Assembly: GCA_030430155.1 (NCBI GenBank)
Contig: JAUIFV010000035.1
Location: forward strand, 1-33,305
Length of the DNA stretch: 33,305 nucleotides
Reading direction: 5' to 3'
From: Gammaproteobacteria bacterium
GTDB taxonomy: Bacteria > Pseudomonadota > Gammaproteobacteria > Xanthomonadales > SZUA-5
Positions 14,713 through 23,202 of the stretch are shown one piece after another; position 1 is the stretch's first letter, and every line of letters begins with the position of its first letter. Made by a program: the position numbers and the translations under genes. The notes under the pieces were generated by a model. It ran no database searches. It had not been told where the DNA came from and saw nothing but the letters and a program-made list of their open reading frames with translations.

Positions 14713-15083
14713 GCACCGCGGTCGCCAAGACCGAAACCCGTCTGGCCTGGGCCTGCGTCGCCGCCACCGTGGCGGTGGCCATCGGCTGGCCACGAGCGCC
14801 CAATCAGGCGCCCTGGATCGCGGTGACGCTGGCCCTGCTGCCGCTGCTGCCGCTGGCCCTGGCGCTACTGTTCAGACTCGCCCACCCGCTCTACTACGCC
14901 GGTCTGGGGATGCTGTTCTATTTCAGTCACGGCGCGATGGAAGCCTACGTGTCGCCAGCAACGCGACCCTATGCCATCGCGGAGATATTGTTCAGTCTGA
15001 GCTACTTCGCCCTGCTGCTGGCAATCCGGCGCCGCGGCAAGGCGGCTGCGGCGAGCTACGATCAGCCCGGCCCGGGACACTGA
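14709..15083 (+). CDS. DUF2069 family small membrane protein
   Basis: A 124-residue protein with about four membrane helices (near 12–28, 36–55, 62–80 and 88–106). The family hallmark FYFSHGAMEAYVSP lies near residues 70–83. The start ATG overlaps the wrbA stop, so the longer open frame in this phase, beginning inside wrbA, is not the gene. Function unknown; the conserved linkage to wrbA suggests a membrane role connected with quinones, which is inference. Confidence 0.85.
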   Translation: MSTAVAKTETRLAWACVAATVAVAIGWPRAPNQAPWIAVTLALLPLLPLALALLFRLAHPLYYAGLGMLFYFSHGAMEAYVSPATRPYAIAEILFSLSYFALLLAIRRRGKAAAASYDQPGPGH

Positions 15084-15195
15084 CGCAGAAGGTCAACAAG
15101 TGCCCAGAATCTGAGCAATTTCTGGCGCCAACCACTACACTGAACGCTGATTGAGCGGCACTCGCCGCTGGACCAGCTCTTGGGGACTGTGTGTC

Positions 15196-16863
15196 ATGGC
15201 CTTTGTGCAAGCACCGCCGCAGCTCGCCAATCCGTTTTCCGGCGACCGCGTGCTGCGCTCCTATCTGCGCCGCACCCTGCCGCCGGCGCTGCTGGACGGT
15301 TTGGAAAACGAGGCGATGGCGCTGGGCCAGATCGTCAGCGATCTGTATCCCGAGCAGCTCAGCTCGCTGGATCAGCAGCCACGGTTGATCCAGTGGGACG
15401 CCTGGGGCAACCGTATCGACCGCATCGAGCTGCCCGCCTACTGGCAGCAGATGCCGGAGATTGCGGCCCGCTTTGGCCTGGTCGCCCACGGCTATGACAA
15501 GGAGAAGGGGGCCCACGCCCGGGTCTATCAGTTCTCTCTGGTCTATCTCTACGCCGCTGCCAGCGAGTTCTATGGCTGCCCGCTGGCGATGACCGACGGC
15601 GCCACCCGGGCGCTGCTGGAAACCACCAATCATCGGTTGATAGACCGCGCTGTGCCGCACTTTCTCGCTCGCGAGGCCGAGGGGCTGTGGACCTCGGGTC
15701 AGTGGATGACCGAAACCACCGGCGGCTCTGACGTCAGCGGCAGCGAAACCATTGCCAGCCGCGATGACCAGGGCCAGTGGCGGATCTACGGCCGCAAGTG
15801 GTTCACCTCGGCCACCACCAGCGAGGCCACCCTGCTGCTGGCTCGGCCGGAGGGCAGCGAACACAGCGGTGCCGACGGCCTGGCGTTGTTCTATGTCGAG
15901 CCGCGCGATGACCACGGCGCACTGCGCCAGATCGAGATCGACCGGCTCAAGGACAAGCTGGGCACACGCAAGCTGCCCACCGCCGAGTTGCGTTTGTTCG
16001 GCACTCCGGCAGAGCCGGTCAACGGCTTGAGTCACGGCGTCCGCGCCATCGCCCCGGTGCTCAATCTGACCCGGCTGTGGAACAGCTACACGGCGCTGTC
16101 GCTGTACCGGCGCGGTCTGCAGCTGCTGGCCGACTATGGCGCCCGGCGTGAGGTCTTTGGCAAGCCGCTGGCGCAGCAGCCGCTGCACCGCGACACCCTG
16201 GCCGATCTGTACGCCGAGTTCGAGGCCGGATTCCACCTCACCATGTACGTGGCCGAACTGCTCGGCAAGCAGGAGAACGGCCTGCTCGATGAGAGCCACA
16301 GCGCACTGTGGCGGCTGCTCACGCCGCTGGCCAAGCTGTGGACCGGGAAGCAGGCGGTGGCCGGACTCAGCGAGATCATCGAAGGCTTTGGCGGTGCCGG
16401 CTACGTCGAGTCCACCGGACTGCCCTCGCTGCTGCGCGACGCCCAGGTGCTGACCATCTGGGAAGGCACGACCAACGTGTTGGCGCTGGATGTGATGCGG
16501 GTGCTGCGCCACACCGAAGGTGCCTTTACCGCTTTTCAGACCGCGCTGCGCGGGCTGGCAGCGCAGATCAGCGCCGAGCAGCTGATGTCGGTACGGCAGG
16601 CGGTGCAGGAAGCCAGTCAGCAGCTCAATGAAGGCCTGCCGGGGCTGCTGCGTGGCGGCGACCAGGGCCAATGCGGAGCGCGCCGATTTGCCATCTCACT
16701 GGCCCGGACCATGGCCGCCGCGCTGCTCGCTAGACACGCCGACTGGTGCCTGCGCGCCCAGGACGACAGCCGCCCCGCTGCGGCCGCGCGGCGCTTCGTG
16801 CGGCGGCGACTGGTCGAGCTCTATGATGGGCATGACCCGGATGCGGATCTGCTGACCGGGTAG
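15196..16863 (+). CDS. Acyl-CoA dehydrogenase, AidB-like
   Basis: A 555-residue FAD-dependent acyl-CoA dehydrogenase homologue. The flavin-contact motif MTETTGGSDVSGSET (171–185) and the KWFTSATT strand (201–208) are clear. The C-terminal segment LLRDAQVLTIWEGTTNVLALDVMR (412–435) closely follows the AidB layout and keeps the general-base position E423 (EGTTN). AidB-type proteins are about 540 residues and several bind DNA in the alkylation response; this one may instead be a plain dehydrogenase. The start is taken at MAFVQAPPQLANPF after tgtgtc; a TTG at 15151 would add 15 unlikely residues. Confidence 0.85.
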   Translation: MAFVQAPPQLANPFSGDRVLRSYLRRTLPPALLDGLENEAMALGQIVSDLYPEQLSSLDQQPRLIQWDAWGNRIDRIELPAYWQQMPEIAARFGLVAHGYDKEKGAHARVYQFSLVYLYAAASEFYGCPLAMTDGATRALLETTNHRLIDRAVPHFLAREAEGLWTSGQWMTETTGGSDVSGSETIASRDDQGQWRIYGRKWFTSATTSEATLLLARPEGSEHSGADGLALFYVEPRDDHGALRQIEIDRLKDKLGTRKLPTAELRLFGTPAEPVNGLSHGVRAIAPVLNLTRLWNSYTALSLYRRGLQLLADYGARREVFGKPLAQQPLHRDTLADLYAEFEAGFHLTMYVAELLGKQENGLLDESHSALWRLLTPLAKLWTGKQAVAGLSEIIEGFGGAGYVESTGLPSLLRDAQVLTIWEGTTNVLALDVMRVLRHTEGAFTAFQTALRGLAAQISAEQLMSVRQAVQEASQQLNEGLPGLLRGGDQGQCGARRFAISLARTMAAALLARHADWCLRAQDDSRPAAAARRFVRRRLVELYDGHDPDADLLTG

Positions 16864-16927
16864 GTTGTGCGGCCAAGATTGAGTCGGCCTCAACAGCGTC
16901 GTGCACGCTGCGCTTTGCACAACCTAC
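16860..16927. repeat. 68-bp inverted-repeat element
   Basis: gtaggttgtgc (16860–16870, overlapping the acyl-CoA dehydrogenase stop) and gcacaacctac (16917–16927) are perfect 11-bp terminal inverted repeats. The interior carries a smaller palindrome, agcgt–cgtgc–acgct. No coding capacity. Confidence 0.75.
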
Positions 16928-16969
16928 GTATGCATCGAGCCTTGGACGAAACTCCGACAGCTGCAAATC

Positions 16970-17000
16970 GTAGGGTGGGCAAAGCGAAGCGTGCCCGCCA
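16970..17000 (+). repeat. Copy of a TAGGGTGGGCAAAGCG-type intergenic repeat
   Basis: gtagggtgggcaaagcg…gtgcccgcca matches, at about 24 of 28 positions, the reverse complement of the right end of the neighbouring element (about 16900–16927), so two family members lie in inverted orientation. From memory, closely similar repeats occur between genes of many unrelated bacteria. Confidence 0.7.
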
Positions 17001-17012
17001 TTGATACTCGGA

Positions 17013-17513
17013 CTAGGCGTAGAACCCCTGGTGATAGCAGACCACTCCCTTGGCCCGGGCATCACTGAAGCGCAGAGCCTGGAAGTACTCCGCTGGGACC
17101 CCAGGCAAGATCAGATCACGATCGACCACAAAGCCAAAGCGCGAATAATAGGCCGGTTCACCGAGCACCACGCAGCCGCCAGCGCCCAATCCTCGCAGTG
17201 CATCCAGACCGGCATTGATCAGCCTCGATCCAATCCCGCTGCACTGCCGCGCCGGCAGTACTGAAACCGGCCCCAACCCGAACCAGCTCGGCGCACCATC
17301 CGCAATCCGCACCGGCGAAAATGCCACGTGACCAACGATCTCTGATCCGCTTTGCGCGACCATCGAAACGGCCAGTGCATCGGCGCTGCGCAGGCGCTCG
17401 ACGATACGGTGTTCGCTTTGATCACTGTGTGCGGCATCTTCGAATGCGGATCGAGTCAACTCGGCGATCGCAGCAGCGTCTGCGCTGGACTCGGGTCGGA
17501 TGATCAGGGTCAT
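17013..17513 (-). CDS. GNAT family N-acetyltransferase (YhbS-like)
   Basis: A 166-residue acetyl-CoA-dependent acyltransferase of unknown acceptor. The start MTLIIRPESSADAAAIAELTRSAF is the usual GNAT opening. The acetyl-CoA loop is VLPARQCSGIGSRLINAGL (86–104), close to the R/QxxGxG/A consensus, and VVLGEPAYYSRFGF (about 115–128) is the YhbS-type tail motif. It stands alone on the minus strand between plus-strand genes, with a repeat pair at its 3' end. Confidence 0.85.
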   Translation of the reverse strand: MTLIIRPESSADAAAIAELTRSAFEDAAHSDQSEHRIVERLRSADALAVSMVAQSGSEIVGHVAFSPVRIADGAPSWFGLGPVSVLPARQCSGIGSRLINAGLDALRGLGAGGCVVLGEPAYYSRFGFVVDRDLILPGVPAEYFQALRFSDARAKGVVCYHQGFYA

Positions 17514-17600
17514 GGGTGCTCCAGAAGTTGGCCGGTGCGCGCGCCTTGAAGCCGCGGCGTCGGCCTGCCACTCTTGCGCGTCGAGTCCGCATAGCGGGCC

Positions 17601-17630
17601 ACCGGCTCCGACCCTACCGGCTCCGACCCT
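17601..17630 (+). repeat. Perfect 15-bp tandem duplication upstream of the asparaginase-like gene
   Basis: accggctccgaccct occurs twice head to tail, ending 11 bases before the ATG at 17642. It lies in the leader and may affect ribosome access. Confidence 0.8.
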
Positions 17631-17641
17631 TTGGAATTGCC

Positions 17642-18127
17642 ATGCACCGACTGAGCATCATCACCACCGGCGGCACCATCGACAAGATCTACTTCGACAG
17701 CCTGAGCGAATTCCAGGTCGGCGAACCGCAGATCGGCAAGATCCTGCGCGATATCGGCGTCGGCTTCGAGTTCGATCTGATCTCCCTGCTGCGCAAGGAC
17801 TCGCTGGAGTTGGACGATACCGACCGCGAGCTGATCAAGCGCACCGTGCAGGCCCAGCCGCATCGCTTCGTGCTGATCACCCACGGCACCGACAGCATGG
17901 TCGATACCGCGCGCCATCTGACCGGCATCGAGGGCAAGGTGATCCTGCTCACCGGCGCGCTGAATCCTGCCCGCTTCGACGGCTCCGACGCCGTCTTCAA
18001 CATCGGCTGCGCCGTCGGCGCCGTGCAGTGCCTGCCCGACGGCGTCTATCTGGCCATGAACGGGCGCATCTGGCATCCGGATCAGGTGCGGAAGAATCGG
18101 GCTGAGAATCGGTTTGAGGCTAGTTAG
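17642..18127 (+). CDS. Single-domain asparaginase homologue
   Basis: A 161-residue protein equal to only the N-terminal domain of L-asparaginases (about 330 residues normally). The nucleophile region LSIITTGGTIDK (5–16, with T12) and the second catalytic patch ITHGTDSM (79–86, with T83 and D84) are intact, and ILLTGALNPARFDGSDAVFNIGCAV is the usual continuation. The C-terminal domain is missing and the stop is natural, not an obvious frameshift. Short asparaginase-domain proteins of this size occur in other gammaproteobacteria, so it may be a real family with altered activity. The start is set at MHRLSIITTGG; upstream residues in this frame are low-complexity. Confidence 0.8.
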   Translation: MHRLSIITTGGTIDKIYFDSLSEFQVGEPQIGKILRDIGVGFEFDLISLLRKDSLELDDTDRELIKRTVQAQPHRFVLITHGTDSMVDTARHLTGIEGKVILLTGALNPARFDGSDAVFNIGCAVGAVQCLPDGVYLAMNGRIWHPDQVRKNRAENRFEAS

Positions 18128-18136
18128 AGCGAAGAG

Positions 18137-18171
18137 CGTTTTAGGTTTTACGTTTTAGGTTTTACGTTGAG
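18137..18171 (+). repeat. AT-rich heptad array, left arm
   Basis: Four perfect 7-base units alternate CGTTTTA and GGTTTTA, then a fifth degenerate unit (cgttgag). It begins nine bases after the asparaginase-homologue stop. The composition contrasts sharply with the GC-rich surroundings. It pairs with 18294–18321. Confidence 0.9.
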
Positions 18172-18176
18172 AGCAA

Positions 18177-18226
18177 GGGACTCCCTGAATAATGCACGTG
18201 GCCGCGTGCATTGTTCAGGGCGTCCC
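18177..18226. repeat. Strong hairpin in the spacer between the AT-rich heptad arms
   Basis: ccctgaataatgcacg (18183–18198) and cgtgcattgttcaggg (18205–18220) pair along all 16 positions (one G·U) around a six-base loop. ggga (18177–18180) and tccc (18223–18226) extend the stem beyond a two-base mismatch. It could also be a terminator or a protein site. Confidence 0.75.
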
Positions 18227-18293
18227 AAGAGCAGAGGACGAGTTGATGCGTTACGTGGTTTGACGTTTCAGGTTCCAGGCTCTTGCTCTTACC

Positions 18294-18321
18294 TAAAACG
18301 TAAAACGTAAAACCTAAAACG
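18294..18321 (-). repeat. AT-rich heptad array, right arm (inverted)
   Basis: Four units: TAAAACG, TAAAACG, TAAAACC, TAAAACG. Their reverse complement matches the left arm 18137–18158 for about 22 bases. The arm starts 11 bases beyond the permease stop codon, read on the permease coding strand. Confidence 0.9.
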
Positions 18322-18332
18322 CCCTTGCTCCT

Positions 18333-20801
18333 CTATTCCTCCCGCAACGCCACCATCGGATTGGTCCGTGCGGCGCGGCGTGCCGGGAGATAGCAGGCAA
18401 ACATGGCCACCGTACCGAGCAGGCCGACCACGGCGAGCATGGTCAGCGGGTCGCTGCTGCTGATGCCGTAGAGCTGGGACTGCATGAAGTGGGCCAGAGC
18501 GAAGGCGCCGGCCAGACCCAGCAGCAGACCGGCGGCGACGATGCGGCTGCCCTGCCCCAGCACCAAGCGCTGCACATCGACGCGCTGGGCGCCGATGGCC
18601 ATGCGCACGCCGATCTCGCCGGTGCGCTGCTGCACCGCGTAGGAGAGCACGCCGTAGATGCCGATCGCCGACAGCAGTAACGCCACCCCGGCAAACACCA
18701 TCACCAGCAGCATGGGTGCGCGGCGACCGTCCATGGACAGTGCGATGCGCTCGTCCAGGGTCTTGATATCGAAGATGGGCAGCTCGGGATCGGCCTTCAG
18801 CACGGCCTGACGGATGCCGCTGATCAGGCCGCCAGTGGGTAGATTGCTGCGTGCAACCAGGAATCCGCCGGGAGTTGGTAGCTGTCTGTAGCTGGTGTAG
18901 TAGCTTTCCTTGCTCACCTCGTCGGTCATGTTGCTGATCTTCACCGTGCCGACCACGCCGATAATGGTCCACTTGCGGTCCTCGTCGGCACCGCCACCCC
19001 AGACGATGGTCTGACCGACCGCATCGCCGTCGGGGAAGTGTTTGCGGGCCAGCACCTCGTCAACAACCATCACCAGACCCGACTGATCGGAGTCGCTGGG
19101 CTGGAAGGTGCGTCCCTGCAGCACCGGGATTTCCATCGCGGCAAAGAAGTTGTCGTCCACCACCCGGCTGTAGCCGTGCGGTGAGGCCTGACCTTCGGGG
19201 ACCTCCTTACCCTCGATGCGGAACGATGAAGTCCAGTTGCGCTGGCCGAACGGCAGGTTGCTGACGAAGGCGGACTGGGTGATTCCCGGCACCGCGGCAA
19301 GCTCGCCCAGCAAGCGATCGTAGAAGGCGCGGCGCTGCGGGTCTTCGCTGTAGGTGTTGCGCGGCAGATCCAATCGGGCGGTGACCAGGCCGTCACGCTT
19401 GAAGCCAGGATCCTGCGCCTGAGCGCTCCAGAAGCTGCGGATCAGCAGCCCGGCGCCAACCAGCAGACTTACCGCCAGCGCCATCTGCGCCACTACCAAC
19501 ACGCTGCGGGTCAGCCGCGCGGCGCGGCCGCCGCCGATGGCCCGACCACCCTCTTTGAGCACCTCATAGACCCGGTTGCCAAAGGCGGACATCGCCGGCA
19601 GCAGGCCGAACAGCACGCCGGTGCCGGCGCTGATCGCGAAGGTGAAGAACAACACCTGATTGTCGATGCCGATCTGATCGTCAAGGCGACTGCCGGCCAG
19701 CTGGAACACGTCCAGCAAACCCAGCGCCAGATGCGCGATGGCCACGCCCAGGATGCCGCCGGCCAGCGCCAGCACCAGCGCTTCGGCGAGCAGCTGGCGG
19801 ACGATGCGCCAGCGTCCGGCGCCCATCGCGGTGCGCACCGACAGCTCGCGCTGACGGGCATGCACCCGGGTCAACATCAGATTAGCCACGTTGGCGCAGG
19901 CGATCAGCAGGACCAGACCGACCACCGCCTGGAGCAGGAACAGCACCGGCTTGAGCTCGCCCACCCATTGATCGCGCAGCGACTTGGCGCGGGCGGTGAA
20001 ACCGCCGCCGCGGATGAATGCGGCGTAGCCGGCGGCGCGTTCATCGTCCATCCCGGCGACCCGATCGGCCAGCTGCATCACGTTGGCATGCAGCTGGTCG
20101 TTGAGCTGGGCCACGCTGGTCCCCGGCGTCAGCCGACCGATGGCCTCCGAGTACTCGTTGCCGCGCTCGTCGTCGCTGCGCTGCGCCTCGGTGAATGCGA
20201 ATGGCACCCACAGCTGCACGTCGGTGTTGGGGAAGGCGAAGCCCTGGGGCATCACCCCGACCACGCGGTATTGCTCACCATTGAGTCGCACATCGCGACC
20301 GACGATGCTCGGGTCGGCAGCAAACAGCGCGTTCCAGGTGCTGTGGCTGAGCACCGCCACCTTGTCCTGACCAAGCACGTCGGACTCGCTGCCGAAGACC
20401 CGACCCATCGCTGCACTGGCGCCCAAGGTGGTGAACAAGGAGCTGGTGGCGCGGATACCCACCAGTCGCTGCGGCTGACCGTCGTCGCTGGTGTTGAAGT
20501 TGATCCCCGAATACAGCGCCAGATCCTCCAGCGCCGGAACCTGGCTCTTGCGATCCAGATAGTCCGGAATGGAGGTTCCCGCGTAGTCCAGCCCGGAGGT
20601 GGGATAGGCGTTGTAGACCTGCACCAGCCGCTCCCCATCGGCGTAGGGCAGCGGCTTGAGCAGCAGTCCGTTGATGACGCTGAACACCGCGGTATTGGCA
20701 CCGATGCCCAGCGCCAGTGTGAGCACCGCGGCGATAGTGAAACTGGGCCGCGAAGCTAGCGCCCGCAGTCCGTAGCGAAAATCACTGAGTAGGCCTGGCA
20801 T
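18333..20801 (-). CDS. ABC transporter permease, MacB/FtsX type (ADOP-like orphan permease)
   Basis: An 822-residue permease with the duplicated FtsX layout of ADOP proteins. The N-terminus (MPGLLSDFRYGLRALASRPSFT, then helix AAVLTLALGIGANTAVFSVINGLLL) is the family hallmark, followed by a MacB-type periplasmic domain, an FtsX block near 290–440 (VLLIACANVANLMLTR, LLAEALVLALAGG), a central helix (about 432–452), a second periplasmic domain and a final FtsX block (about 705–815). It has no ATPase domain and probably uses the ATPase encoded upstream in the same operon. Such systems move envelope lipids, lipoproteins, peptides or drugs; the substrate cannot be read here. A 213-base gap with inverted heptads separates it from the ATPase gene. 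Confidence 0.85.
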   Translation of the reverse strand: MPGLLSDFRYGLRALASRPSFTIAAVLTLALGIGANTAVFSVINGLLLKPLPYADGERLVQVYNAYPTSGLDYAGTSIPDYLDRKSQVPALEDLALYSGINFNTSDDGQPQRLVGIRATSSLFTTLGASAAMGRVFGSESDVLGQDKVAVLSHSTWNALFAADPSIVGRDVRLNGEQYRVVGVMPQGFAFPNTDVQLWVPFAFTEAQRSDDERGNEYSEAIGRLTPGTSVAQLNDQLHANVMQLADRVAGMDDERAAGYAAFIRGGGFTARAKSLRDQWVGELKPVLFLLQAVVGLVLLIACANVANLMLTRVHARQRELSVRTAMGAGRWRIVRQLLAEALVLALAGGILGVAIAHLALGLLDVFQLAGSRLDDQIGIDNQVLFFTFAISAGTGVLFGLLPAMSAFGNRVYEVLKEGGRAIGGGRAARLTRSVLVVAQMALAVSLLVGAGLLIRSFWSAQAQDPGFKRDGLVTARLDLPRNTYSEDPQRRAFYDRLLGELAAVPGITQSAFVSNLPFGQRNWTSSFRIEGKEVPEGQASPHGYSRVVDDNFFAAMEIPVLQGRTFQPSDSDQSGLVMVVDEVLARKHFPDGDAVGQTIVWGGGADEDRKWTIIGVVGTVKISNMTDEVSKESYYTSYRQLPTPGGFLVARSNLPTGGLISGIRQAVLKADPELPIFDIKTLDERIALSMDGRRAPMLLVMVFAGVALLLSAIGIYGVLSYAVQQRTGEIGVRMAIGAQRVDVQRLVLGQGSRIVAAGLLLGLAGAFALAHFMQSQLYGISSSDPLTMLAVVGLLGTVAMFACYLPARRAARTNPMVALREE

Positions 20802-20827
20802 GTCGGGGAGTCCTTGTTTCAGAAGCT

Positions 20828-20895
20828 AGGGCTGGGTGTTTAGGGCTGAGGGCTGGGTGTGTTTAGGGCTGAGGGCTGAGGGCTGAGGGCTGAGG
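20828..20895 (+). repeat. AGGGCTG heptad array, seven units with two interruptions
   Basis: Units AGGGCTG at 20828, 20842, 20849, 20865, 20872, 20879 and 20886, broken by ggtgttt (seven bases) and ggtgtgttt (nine bases). It faces the opposite-sense array at 20987–21014 across a 91-base spacer, within an operon. Confidence 0.85.
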
Positions 20896-20986
20896 AGAAG
20901 CAACGGCAAGAGCCAAAGACCGAGGGCGCGATGTCACGTTCAGGCGGATAACCCTCAAGGCGACGCGCCTTCTCTCAGCCTCGAGC

Positions 20987-21014
20987 CCTGAGCCCTGGGC
21001 CCTGCGCCCTTCAG
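20987..21014 (-). repeat. Heptad array after the ABC ATPase stop
   Basis: Units cctgagc, cctgggc, cctgcgc, ccttcag, ending at the base next to the minus-strand stop (21015–21017). On the coding strand this reads AGGGCGC, AGGGCCC, AGGGCTC, starting four bases after TAG. Confidence 0.8.
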
Positions 21015-21803
21015 CTACGCCGCCGTCCCGTTCCTCGACCGCGCCCTGTTGATCTGCTTATCCAACCGCTCGTCCTCTTCCTTGCGCAGCCGGTGCAGGG
21101 TCTCTTCGTCGACCACTTGGCCGTCGAACAGGAAGATCTTGCGCTGGGCAAAGTCGGCGTAGCGGTTGTCGTGGGTGACCACGCAGATGGTGGCGCCGCC
21201 GGCGTGCAGTTCGTCGAGCAGCGACATCACCGCCTCGCCGTTCTTGCTGTCCAGATTACCGGTGGGCTCGTCGGCGAGCAGGATGGAGGGCTTGCCGACC
21301 AGGGCGCGGGCGACCGCCACGCGCTGCTGCTGACCGCCGGATAGCTGCGCCGGATAGTGCTTCAGCCGATGTGCCATGCCGACCCGCTCCAGCGCTTCCT
21401 GGACCCGGTCGCGGCGCTCGGCCTTGGACAATCCGTCGCGGTAGGTCAGCGGCAGTTCGACGTTCTCGAACACGCTCAAATCGCCAATCAGGTTGAAGGC
21501 CTGGAAAATGAAGCCGATCTCGCGGTTGCGGATGCGCGCCCGCTCCGAGGGCCCGATGTCCTCCACCGGCACCTTGTTCAGCACGTAGCGGCCGTCGGTG
21601 GGGGTGTCGAGCAGACCCAGTATCGACAGCAGCGTGGACTTGCCGCAGCCGGAAGGCCCGGAAATCGACACGTACTCGCCTTTGCGAATCTGAAAGTGCA
21701 CGCCGGACAGGGCATGGGTCTCCACCTCATCGGTGTAGAAGACCTTGGTGATGTTCTCCATGTGGATCAGGTTTTCGCCGCTGGTCTGGGTGGCATCGGT
21801 CAT
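21015..21803 (-). CDS. ABC transporter ATPase, MacB/LolD type
   Basis: A 262-residue nucleotide-binding subunit for the MacB-like permease. All motifs are intact: Walker [10 protein letters not shown] (49–57), Q-loop Q101 in FIFQAFNLI, signature LSGGQQQ (154–160), Walker [13 protein letters not shown] (175–186) and switch H211 in [21 protein letters not shown] is characteristic of the MacB/LolD branch. A charged tail of about 35 residues ([24 protein letters not shown]) follows the core. The gene lies 53 bases after the membrane-fusion gene and upstream of the permease gene. Confidence 0.92.
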   Translation of the reverse strand: MTDATQTSGENLIHMENITKVFYTDEVETHALSGVHFQIRKGEYVSISGPSGCGKSTLLSILGLLDTPTDGRYVLNKVPVEDIGPSERARIRNREIGFIFQAFNLIGDLSVFENVELPLTYRDGLSKAERRDRVQEALERVGMAHRLKHYPAQLSGGQQQRVAVARALVGKPSILLADEPTGNLDSKNGEAVMSLLDELHAGGATICVVTHDNRYADFAQRKIFLFDGQVVDEETLHRLRKEEDERLDKQINRARSRNGTAA

Positions 21804-21856
21804 CTGAGTTACTCCGCTAGAAAGCTCATTGCTGTGGGTCTATGGGTACGGTCGCG

Positions 21857-23110
21857 CTAGTCGACTCGCAGTCGGTCGTGTTCATCCCAGGCCGAGGTAT
21901 CCGACAGGATCACCACGTCGCCGGGCTGCAGGCCCTGGGTCACTTCAATCAAATTCACCGAGGCGCGGCCCAAAGTCACCGGCACGCGCATGGCGATCGA
22001 GGTATTGGGATCGAATTTGAACAGGGTGGCCTTGGAATCGGGCTGGCCGAAAGCCGGTCGGCCTACAAAGACCGCATCGGCGATGCGCTCGATCTGCACC
22101 GTGCCGTCCACCGACAAATCGGGACGCGCGCCCGGCGGCAACTCGCCGTCCAGCGCCACATCCACCTGCACGGTGCCGTTCTGCACTGCCGGGTCGATGC
22201 GTATCACGTGGCCTTCGACGATGCCGTTGCGGGTGTCGACCGAGACCTTCTGATCCAGGCTGATGTCCTTGGCCTGGGTCTCGGCAATGCGCAGCTCGGC
22301 CATCAGCTCTTCGGGCTTGGCCACCCGGGCCAGATTGCTGCCGGCCAGCACCTGCTGTCCTTCTTCCACCGGCACCTGCTGCAGCACGCCGACGATGCCG
22401 GCCTTGACCTGCAGCGCGTCGGCTTGAGTCTGACGCAGCGACAGGGTGTTTTCCAGCTGCTGGTTGCGCGCTTTGGCGGCGGCCAGCTGAGCGCGGATGG
22501 TTTGCTCGAACTTGTTGATGCGCTCTTGCTCGATGCGCACCCGCAGCTTGAGCTGGTCGGCGCTGAGCTGGGTACGCCTGTAGGTCAGATCAGAGATGAT
22601 GCCCTTCTTGTTCAGCACCAGCTCGGCCTCGGCCTGCAGCTGGGCGGCAGCCAGATCGGCTTCGAATCCGGCCAGATTGGCGCGCTGATCGAGCAGTTGG
22701 CTTTCCAGGCTCATTTGTTGCGCGGCCAGATCGGCCTCGGCCGCGGCCAGCCCCGAGCGGGCCGCCAGCAGCTGATCCTCGACCTCCGGATTGGACAGCT
22801 GCAGGATCACCGTGTCGGCGAGCACCCGGGCGCCGGGCTTGACCAGGATGCGCTCCACCCGGGCATTGCTTTCGGCGGCGATCCAGCGAATCTGGGTCGG
22901 CACCAAGGTGCCGGGTCCGCGCACCTGGCGCAGAAACTCGCCGCGCTGCACCGTGTCGGTCCAGACGCTGGCCAGATCCACCTGCGGCGCCGCGGGCTCC
23001 AACGTGGCCAAGCCCCAGGTGCCCAGGCCGATGACCAGGGCGCCGCCGACCCCGAGCAGGATCTGCTGGCGGCGTTTACGTGATTTCACATCTGTGCGTT
23101 GAATGTCCAT
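21857..23110 (-). CDS. HlyD/MacA-type periplasmic membrane-fusion protein
   Basis: A 417-residue adaptor of the exporter, anchored by one N-terminal helix (about 16–35, QILLGVGGALVIGLGTWGLA). Residues about 60–105 begin the lipoyl-like and barrel domain (RGPGTLVPTQIRWIAAESNARVERILVKPGARV). About 108–245 is a long Ala/Gln/Leu/Glu-rich alpha-helical hairpin, then the second lipoyl half (AGIVGVLQQVPVEEGQQVLAGSNLARV) and the membrane-proximal domain. It should bridge the inner-membrane transporter to an outer-membrane factor, but no TolC-like gene is in the window. It heads the operon; a possible promoter lies near 23203–23230. Confidence 0.9.
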   Translation of the reverse strand: MDIQRTDVKSRKRRQQILLGVGGALVIGLGTWGLATLEPAAPQVDLASVWTDTVQRGEFLRQVRGPGTLVPTQIRWIAAESNARVERILVKPGARVLADTVILQLSNPEVEDQLLAARSGLAAAEADLAAQQMSLESQLLDQRANLAGFEADLAAAQLQAEAELVLNKKGIISDLTYRRTQLSADQLKLRVRIEQERINKFEQTIRAQLAAAKARNQQLENTLSLRQTQADALQVKAGIVGVLQQVPVEEGQQVLAGSNLARVAKPEELMAELRIAETQAKDISLDQKVSVDTRNGIVEGHVIRIDPAVQNGTVQVDVALDGELPPGARPDLSVDGTVQIERIADAVFVGRPAFGQPDSKATLFKFDPNTSIAMRVPVTLGRASVNLIEVTQGLQPGDVVILSDTSAWDEHDRLRVD

Positions 23111-23202
23111 GCCAACCTGTCAGCACGATGCGTGCCAACCCTAGGCCGGCTCCATCCAAGGGTCCTACGGCGCCTCGTATTCAACTCGAATGATTGAGGT
23201 AG

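Noticed and set aside
14992-16671. 559-codon minus-strand ORF
   Set aside because: Antisense shadow of the acyl-CoA dehydrogenase; translation rich in Gln, Arg and His with no recognisable domain.
20828-21014. CRISPR array
   Set aside because: Units are seven bases, contiguous and without unique spacers; no cas genes.
21842-23083. 413-codon plus-strand ORF
   Set aside because: Antisense of the membrane-fusion gene; repetitive Gly/Gln/His/Leu composition.
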